56,787 bases of DNA from Bacillota bacterium (GTDB lineage: Bacteria; Bacillota; Clostridia; Oscillospirales; Oscillospiraceae). Below, one piece after another: positions 50,801 through 56,787 of this stretch (position 1 is the first letter of the stretch; each line of letters starts with the position of its first letter). Below the pieces are notes generated by a model. It made no database searches and was not told where the DNA came from. It saw only the letters and a program-made list of their open reading frames with translations. Position numbers and translations under genes: made by a program. The stretch lies in the NCBI GenBank assembly GCA_021199635.1, contig JAJQHS010000017.1, forward strand, positions 1 to 56,787. The letters run 5' to 3'.

Positions 50801-52891
50801 ATGAAAAGATTTGCGGTCCTTTTACTGGCCATTCTGATGCTCACCTCTGTTCTTTTCGCCTGCTCCGGTGAAACTGAGGACACCACTCCCAGCACCACGA
50901 ATCCCACCGAGGCATCTACCGCCCCCACGGAAACGGATCCGGAGCCCACAGAAACGGAGCCGGAAATTGAAGTGATTACCATCGCCGAAGCCCTTGAACT
51001 CTGTGGGGAAGAGGGGAATGTTACGGAGGATCGGTATTACATTCGGGGCACCGTAGATTCCATCGATAACGCCAATTATGGCGCTATGACCATCAGCGAC
51101 GAGACCGGCACGATCTCTGTATACGGAACCTACAGCTCCGACGGCTCCATCAATTACAGCGATATGGACGAAAGGCCCTACAAGGGCGACGAGGTGCTAC
51201 TGTACTGCATTCTGCAGAATTATGGCGGTACAAAGGAAGTAAAAAATGCATGGCTAATCGAGTTCACCGTTAACGAGGTACAAATCGACACATCTTTGTA
51301 CCAGGATATGAGCGTTGCCGAGGTAAGAGCAGCTGAAACCGGGACCATGGTGCTGGTAGACGGCGTGGTGGCACAGATCACCTACGCTTACGGCATGGTT
51401 CCCAGCGGCTTTATCCTGGTGGACGATACCAGCTCCATTTATGTGTACGATGGTGATGCCGCTGCAAGAGTCAAGGTGGGCAACACCGTCACGGTCGCGG
51501 CGTCCAAGACCTACTGGATCCTGGAGAGCGAGTCCAGCTATGCGGAAACCTACGGGTATACCGGATGCAATCAACTGGAGAGCGCCGTCCTGGTTTCCAA
51601 CGACGGTGCGACGGATACGGCGTTTGACACCAGCTGGATCCAGGAAACCACCATCAAGGACATTCTGGACACCCCTGTTTCCTCCGATATTACCACGCTG
51701 ATCTATAAGGTCAATGCGGTGGTACACAAGGTGGACGGCAGCGGATTTGTGAACTATTACTTCAACGATCTGGACGACAGTACTGGCTCCTACACCTATA
51801 CCCAGTGCAGTGGCTCTGACTTTGCCTGGCTGGACGAGTATGACGGCAAGATCTGCACCGTTTATTTGATGGCGCTGAATGCAAAATCCTCTTCCTCTGG
51901 CTGCGTTTATCGGTTCCTTCCGGTGCAGATCGTGGACGATGAATACACCATTGACACCGATTATGCGGCTGAATTTGCGGTGAAGTACTATGGCGTTACC
52001 CAGCTGCAGAGCAGCTACACCGGCGATCCGGAATTGGAGCTGATTACAAGCGTTTCCTCCGCACTTTTAGGTGTGGAAAACATCAAGCTGTCCTATAAGT
52101 CCAGCGACACCTCTGTGCTTACATTCACCACCTCCGGCAGCAAAGTCATTATGAATTGCCTGGCCTCCGGCAAGGCCACCGTTACTGTCACTGGCTCCTA
52201 CGGCGGCAAGGAGTACAGCCAGAAGGTATCCATTTCCGTAACAGTTGCTAAAAAGGAAGTCTCGTATCCCACAGTTGCGGATGCCATTGCTGCATCCGTG
52301 GGAGAAACCGTCACCGTGAAGGGCGTCGTCGGCCCGTCCCTGGTGAATCGGGTGGGCTTCTACCTGATCGATGATACCGGCGTGATCGCGATTGTCACTG
52401 ACTCGGATACTATGAGCACTCTGCAGATCGGTCAGGAGGTCGTGATCGAGGGCAAGCGCGACCGCTTCTATGAGGCGCAGAGCTTTGAGCATTATGGGCA
52501 GACTGCCTTGACAGGATGCACCGTAGTGACCAATTTCTACGGCAATCAGGCATACTCCACCGCCAGCTTCGACGGCGAGATCTCCGCTGCAGACTTCAAC
52601 AATCTGGATGTTACAAAGGATTATTCCACCAGCGTCTTCACCATGACGGCCACCGTCTATGTGGTAGAAACCTACTATTATACCAATATTTACTTGGTGG
52701 ATGGCGAAACGCAGGTCGCACTGTACTGCAGCAGCGCAAGTCAGTACAGCTGGCTACAGGCTTACGCAGGTCTGGAGGTCACAGTTGAGATCGCTCCGTG
52801 CAACTGGAATAACAAGAACGCCTATAAGGGCTGCGTGCTGGCCGTCATTACGGACAGCGGCAAGATCTTAAACGAGCTGAATTTCGGCTGA
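50801..52891 (+). CDS. Secreted lipoprotein with several OB-fold-like repeats and an Ig-like (Big_2-type) domain
   Basis: MKRFAVLLLAILMLTSVLFACSGE lipobox, T/E/P-rich linker, repeated 'VxGxV...DDTxxIxVY...VxxGxxVxV' modules. Confidence 0.85.
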   Translation: MKRFAVLLLAILMLTSVLFACSGETEDTTPSTTNPTEASTAPTETDPEPTETEPEIEVITIAEALELCGEEGNVTEDRYYIRGTVDSIDNANYGAMTISDETGTISVYGTYSSDGSINYSDMDERPYKGDEVLLYCILQNYGGTKEVKNAWLIEFTVNEVQIDTSLYQDMSVAEVRAAETGTMVLVDGVVAQITYAYGMVPSGFILVDDTSSIYVYDGDAAARVKVGNTVTVAASKTYWILESESSYAETYGYTGCNQLESAVLVSNDGATDTAFDTSWIQETTIKDILDTPVSSDITTLIYKVNAVVHKVDGSGFVNYYFNDLDDSTGSYTYTQCSGSDFAWLDEYDGKICTVYLMALNAKSSSSGCVYRFLPVQIVDDEYTIDTDYAAEFAVKYYGVTQLQSSYTGDPELELITSVSSALLGVENIKLSYKSSDTSVLTFTTSGSKVIMNCLASGKATVTVTGSYGGKEYSQKVSISVTVAKKEVSYPTVADAIAASVGETVTVKGVVGPSLVNRVGFYLIDDTGVIAIVTDSDTMSTLQIGQEVVIEGKRDRFYEAQSFEHYGQTALTGCTVVTNFYGNQAYSTASFDGEISAADFNNLDVTKDYSTSVFTMTATVYVVETYYYTNIYLVDGETQVALYCSSASQYSWLQAYAGLEVTVEIAPCNWNNKNAYKGCVLAVITDSGKILNELNFG

Positions 52892-52906
52892 TCTCTGAAA
52901 TCGAAT

Positions 52907-52957
52907 AAAAAAACCGGGTGGGTCGCCAAACATTGGCGATCCACCCGGCATTTTGCA
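52907..52957. terminator. Bidirectional terminator between convergent genes
   Basis: ccgggtgggtcgcca-aacat-tggcgatccacccgg with A-run and T-run flanks. Confidence 0.85.
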
Positions 52958-52958
52958 T

Positions 52959-53168
52959 TTACAGGGAGAAATCCTCCTGGTCGTATCGCTGAAAATCCGG
53001 TGCCTTGGGCTTCGGCGGAATCCGCTTGCAGGGGTCATAACGGAATTTTCTGCATTTTCCGTCAGCGGGGACCATGCCCCGCTTCGTGCAGAGGATCTGC
53101 CCGCCCTCCAGCACCGCGCCAAATCCGCAGTAGGAGCAGGATTTCTCGATTTTTTTCCGGAACAGCAT
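52959..53168 (-). CDS. Small Cys-containing (zinc-ribbon-like) protein
   Basis: CSYCGFGAVLEGGQILCTKRGMVPADGKCRKFRYDPCKRIPP. Confidence 0.65.
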   Translation of the reverse strand: MLFRKKIEKSCSYCGFGAVLEGGQILCTKRGMVPADGKCRKFRYDPCKRIPPKPKAPDFQRYDQEDFSL

Positions 53169-53201
53169 GGCTTTCCCCTCGCTTTGTAGGATATGCTGAA
53201 A

Positions 53202-54221
53202 TTATACACCAATTATTCCTGGAATGCTACTGCTTTTTTCTCTTTTTTGCAGGAGCCCGATGCCAAAAGCCAGCGCGGCGCCAAGAACCAGGGGCAGCAC
53301 CGGGGAAATCCGGCACCGGAGCGCCATGGGAAACAGCACAGCCTGGGCAAACGCGGCCAGCAGCAGGCTGATCACGCATTGCAGGCCTTTCCCGCATAAA
53401 TACCATGTCAGGCGCAACCCCTTTGCTACGGATGCGGTCTGCATGGCAACGCATACGCCCCCAAGACTCAGCATCCCGGAGCAGAGCAGGAACCGCAGCC
53501 CCACATTCTCCACCGTGCCCAGAAGAACGCAGCCGTTTGCCAGCTCCAGCCCGCCTGAGAAGGCGGCCTGCGCCCAATCCGGCATCAGCCAAAGGAACCA
53601 TCGGGTGCAGAAGGCCAGGATCACCCGGAATATCACGATCCATCCGCAGACATTTGCCGTGATGCGCAGCGCCCGCTCCATCGCCTGGGCAAGCGTTACC
53701 GGCTGGGCAGGCAGCTCAGTGCGCCGTTTCTGCTTCGCGCCGGGGAGGATGGCACCCACCGCCACCGCGGAGAGGATATGAATGACCCACAGCAGCCAGA
53801 GCATCCAGCCAGCGGGGAATTTTGACGAGAGCACGCCGAACAGAAAGGAGGGGCCTGCGTTGCTGCAAAAGCCCAGCATCCGCTCCGCCTCGTCCTGCTC
53901 CAGCAGACCTGCACGCCACGCCTGCGCAGTTGCCTGCGCGCCGGAGGGGTACCCACCCAGCAGCCCGGTCAGGAAAATGGTTTCCGACCCGCCGGGTATT
54001 TTCAACAGTCTGCCGATGGGCGTCAGCCACCTGGCCCCTGTGCCGCCAAAGGCGCCGGTCAGCAGGATGGACAGGAGGAAGAACGGGAACATGGACGGGA
54101 TTACCACCCGCAGGCACATCCATACAGCCTCCGTTGCGCCGCTGAGCGCCGTTTTGCCATCCAGGATCAGAAGCAGGAGCCCAAGCCCGGCGAAAATCCC
54201 CGTAAAGATTCTGCGTTTCAT
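53202..54221 (-). CDS. YlbJ-like sporulation integral membrane protein (nucleoside-recognition/gate domain)
   Basis: VVIPSMFPFFLLSILLTGAF, IFLTGLLGGYPSGAQATAQ, GFCSNAGPSFLFGVL; next to yqfC. Confidence 0.78.
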   Translation of the reverse strand: MKRRIFTGIFAGLGLLLLILDGKTALSGATEAVWMCLRVVIPSMFPFFLLSILLTGAFGGTGARWLTPIGRLLKIPGGSETIFLTGLLGGYPSGAQATAQAWRAGLLEQDEAERMLGFCSNAGPSFLFGVLSSKFPAGWMLWLLWVIHILSAVAVGAILPGAKQKRRTELPAQPVTLAQAMERALRITANVCGWIVIFRVILAFCTRWFLWLMPDWAQAAFSGGLELANGCVLLGTVENVGLRFLLCSGMLSLGGVCVAMQTASVAKGLRLTWYLCGKGLQCVISLLLAAFAQAVLFPMALRCRISPVLPLVLGAALAFGIGLLQKREKSSSIPGIIGV

Positions 54222-54306
54222 TGCGTATCACCTCGAAAGAATCTATGCGTCCGCGGGCAATTTCATCCCCGGGCATTCATATGCTTTTCCAAAGGGAGGG
54301 GACTGT

Positions 54307-54591
54307 ATGCCAAAGCAGGGAGAAATTTTGAATCGGCTTTCGTCGGCAGCGGACCTGCCTGACGAGCCGTTCCCCGGCGTTCCGCTGATCGAGATCGCCG
54401 GGCAGGACCGGGTGCTGGTGGAGCACCACTGCGGCGTTACCGAGTACAGCACGCACCAAATTCAGGTGCGGGTGAAGTACGGCTATGTGTGCGTGTGCGG
54501 CCAAGGGCTGGAGCTGGCCAGGATGACGAAGGGGCAGCTGATCATCACCGGGCGGATCGAGAGCATCCGGCTGATTGGGAGGAAAGCGTAA
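54307..54591 (+). CDS. yqfC: Sporulation protein YqfC (YabP/YqfC family)
   Basis: GVPLIEIAGQDRVLVEHHCGVTEYSTHQIQVRVKYGYVCVCGQGLEL..TKGQLIITGRIESI; followed by yqfD. Confidence 0.9.
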   Translation: MPKQGEILNRLSSAADLPDEPFPGVPLIEIAGQDRVLVEHHCGVTEYSTHQIQVRVKYGYVCVCGQGLELARMTKGQLIITGRIESIRLIGRKA

Positions 54592-55782
54592 ATGGATTTG
54601 TGGCATTCCCTCGGGGGCATGGTGCAGGTCAGCCTGACCAGCGCCGACCCCGCTGCCGCGCTGACGGCCATCCACGCATCCGGTATCGTGCTTTATGAAG
54701 CCGTCAGCACGGACGAAATGACGCTGCGTTTCCGGCTGAGCAGGCGGAGCTATCCGGCACTGCAAAGGGTCGCATCCCGCAGAGGGGAGAAGCTGGAGCT
54801 GGTCGGGCGGCGGGGGCTGTACTGGGCGGCCAGAGCCATGCTGAAACGGCCAGTGCTGCTGGTTGGGATCGCACTGATCCTGCTGCTTGGCTTTTATCTT
54901 CCCACCCGGGTACTGTTTATCCAGGTGGAGGGGAATGGGAGCGTTCCTGCGAAGCGGATCCTGGAAGCGGCGCAGACGTGCGGCATCCGTTTCGGCGCGT
55001 CCCGTCAGGCGGTGCGCAGCGAGCAGATGAAGAACGCGCTTTTGCAGGCCATTCCGGAGCTGCAATGGGCCGGGATCAATACCAAAGGCTGCGTCGCCAC
55101 CATTTCCGTCCGGGAGCGGCAGGCTGCGGAGGACACGGAAAAATCCGGCGCCGGCGTCAGCAGCATTGTGGCCGTGTGCGATGGGGTGATACAAAGCTGC
55201 ACCGTCACCAGAGGGACTGCCGCCTGCAAGGTCGGTCAGGCGGTTTCCGCGGGGCAGGTGCTGATCTCCGGCTATACGGACTGCGGGATCTCCATCCTCG
55301 CCACCCGGGCGGAGGGCGAGGTGTACGCCCTTACGCGGCACTTTTTCACCGCTGTGACCCCCACGGAATGGCAGATTCGGGGGGAGCAGACCGTGACGGT
55401 GAAAAAATATAGCCTGATTTTCGGAAAAAAACGGATAAATTTCTACAAAGGTAGTGGAATTTTGGATGGTACTTGTGCTAAAATGTATACGGAGGATTAT
55501 CTGACCCTTCCTGGCGGCTTCCAGCTGCCCATAGCCATTGTCACGGAGGAGTGGGTCTACTATTCCGAATCGGCCCAGGCCACGCAGGAGGCGGATGCCT
55601 CCGCGCTGCTCAGCGGATTCGCGGATACGTACCTGCGCAGCCAGATGGTGGCCGGGCGAATTCTGTCGGGTACAGAATCTACGGCTTCCGATGCCGGGGT
55701 CATGGTGCTGGAGGGGGAATATTCCTGCCTGGAGATGATCGGGCAGGAGCGAAGCGAGGAGATCATTGAGCCATATGAGTAA
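54592..55782 (+). CDS. yqfD: Sporulation protein YqfD
   Basis: LYWAARAMLKRPVLLVGIALILLLGFYLPTRVLFIQVEGNGSVPAKRILEAAQTCGIRFGASR. Confidence 0.92.
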   Translation: MDLWHSLGGMVQVSLTSADPAAALTAIHASGIVLYEAVSTDEMTLRFRLSRRSYPALQRVASRRGEKLELVGRRGLYWAARAMLKRPVLLVGIALILLLGFYLPTRVLFIQVEGNGSVPAKRILEAAQTCGIRFGASRQAVRSEQMKNALLQAIPELQWAGINTKGCVATISVRERQAAEDTEKSGAGVSSIVAVCDGVIQSCTVTRGTAACKVGQAVSAGQVLISGYTDCGISILATRAEGEVYALTRHFFTAVTPTEWQIRGEQTVTVKKYSLIFGKKRINFYKGSGILDGTCAKMYTEDYLTLPGGFQLPIAIVTEEWVYYSESAQATQEADASALLSGFADTYLRSQMVAGRILSGTESTASDAGVMVLEGEYSCLEMIGQERSEEIIEPYE

Positions 55783-56787
55783 TTTTACGGAACGAACTGT
55801 CAATGTGGAGCGGGTGGAGGACTTAATCGCCGTGTTTGGCTCCTTTGACGAGAATATCAAGCAGATCGAGGAGGCGCTGGGCGTTGCCATTGTCAACCGG
55901 GATACCGAGCTGAAAATTTCCGGGGATGCCGAGGCAGCTGACCATGCGGTGCGCACCCTGAATGGTCTGCTGTCCCTGGCCGCCAAGGGCGAGCCGATCG
56001 ACGAGCAGCGCGTGCGCTACCTGATCACCCTGGTCCGGGAGGGGAATGACGGGCAGGTGGCCAAGATGGCGCAGGATGTGGTGTGCATTACCGCCGCCGG
56101 GAAGCCCATCAAGGCGAAGACCCTGGGCCAGCAGGATTATATTAAGGCAATCCGCAGCAATACCATCACCATTGGCGTGGGACCCGCCGGTACCGGCAAG
56201 ACCTATCTTGCGGTTGCGGCCGCGGTGTCCGCGTTCCGGGAGCGGCAGGTGAACCGGATCATTCTCACCCGCCCGGCGGTGGAGGCTGGTGAGCGCCTGG
56301 GATTTCTGCCCGGGGATCTGCAGAACAAGGTGGACCCCTACCTGCGCCCGCTGTACGATGCACTTTATGAGATGCTGGGGCCGGAAACCTTCCAGAAGTA
56401 CCAGGAACGCGGCTCCATCGAGGTCGCGCCCCTGGCATACATGCGGGGCCGCACCCTGGACGACAGCTTTATCATCCTGGACGAGGCTCAGAATACCACC
56501 CGGGAGCAGATGAAAATGTTCTTGACCCGCCTCGGCTTCGGCTCCCGGATCGTCATTACCGGCGATGTGACCCAGATCGACCTGCCGGCGGATAAAATTT
56601 CCGGATTGAAGGACGCCATCCGGGTACTGCAGGATGTGAAGGACATCGCCATCTGCCGCCTGACAGCCGCGGATGTGGTGCGCCACGCGCTGGTGCAGCG
56701 GATCATCAGCGCCTATGAGAAGGCGGATAACAAGCCGGAGCCCAAGAAGGCGCCGCAGGAATATAAAGGACGCTACCAGAGGAAGAA
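55775..56787 (+). CDS. phoH: PhoH family protein (3' truncated by window edge)
   Basis: Frame open to window end, not in the ORF track: MSNFTERTVNVERVEDLIAVFGSFDENIKQIEE...ITIGVGPAGTGKTYLAVAAAV...SFIILDEAQNTTREQMKMFLTRLGFGSRIVITGDVTQIDLP. Confidence 0.95.
   Translation, partial: MSNFTERTVNVERVEDLIAVFGSFDENIKQIEEALGVAIVNRDTELKISGDAEAADHAVRTLNGLLSLAAKGEPIDEQRVRYLITLVREGNDGQVAKMAQDVVCITAAGKPIKAKTLGQQDYIKAIRSNTITIGVGPAGTGKTYLAVAAAVSAFRERQVNRIILTRPAVEAGERLGFLPGDLQNKVDPYLRPLYDALYEMLGPETFQKYQERGSIEVAPLAYMRGRTLDDSFIILDEAQNTTREQMKMFLTRLGFGSRIVITGDVTQIDLPADKISGLKDAIRVLQDVKDIAICRLTAADVVRHALVQRIISAYEKADNKPEPKKAPQEYKGRYQRK

Noticed and set aside
55823-56686. 287-aa minus-strand ORF at the right edge
   Set aside because: Antisense to phoH, whose plus-strand frame is open to the window end with clear PhoH motifs.

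Overview
The window is a Clostridia/Oscillospiraceae-like chromosomal segment with sporulation genes, Feo iron uptake and a T-box valS. Housekeeping and sporulation genes flank a ~25 kb carbohydrate-utilisation locus (about 13.2-38.2 kb). Left flank: cysS (partial), polA, rimI, tsaD, a GNAT acetyltransferase, a membrane polysaccharide deacetylase, feoA-feoA-feoB plus a Cys-rich protein, a DUF2284 protein and ychF. The sugar locus has two divergent arms. The leftward arm carries GH28, AraC, FAH-family and AGE/YihS-like genes. The rightward arm carries an Opp-type ABC importer, HAD, GH105, GH38, ROK, a large uncharacterised barrel-like protein, GH2, a TIM-barrel isomerase, GH43 and a small NLP/Vps62-like orphan. 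Right flank: tgt, yajC, a GT2, T-box/valS, spoIIAA-spoIIAB-sigF, pcrA, yunB, ligA, a multi-OB-fold lipoprotein, ylbJ-like, yqfC, yqfD and phoH (partial). The most striking signal is an apparently perfect 1387-bp tandem duplication (16868-18254 / 18255-19641) at the divergent promoter of the sugar locus. It has a 3-bp CCA microhomology junction, duplicates the whole regulatory region, and leaves a truncated solute-binding-protein gene and a truncated GH28 gene between intact copies of both. Other leads are paired TTAGC-N4-GCTAA operators on feo, an acidic insert in FeoB, two orphan proteins in the sugar locus, a gene-remnant scar next to ychF, and a cluster of DnaA-box-like 9-mers. No rRNA, tRNA, CRISPR array or transposase was recognised. 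All calls come from reading the sequence; no database search was run.
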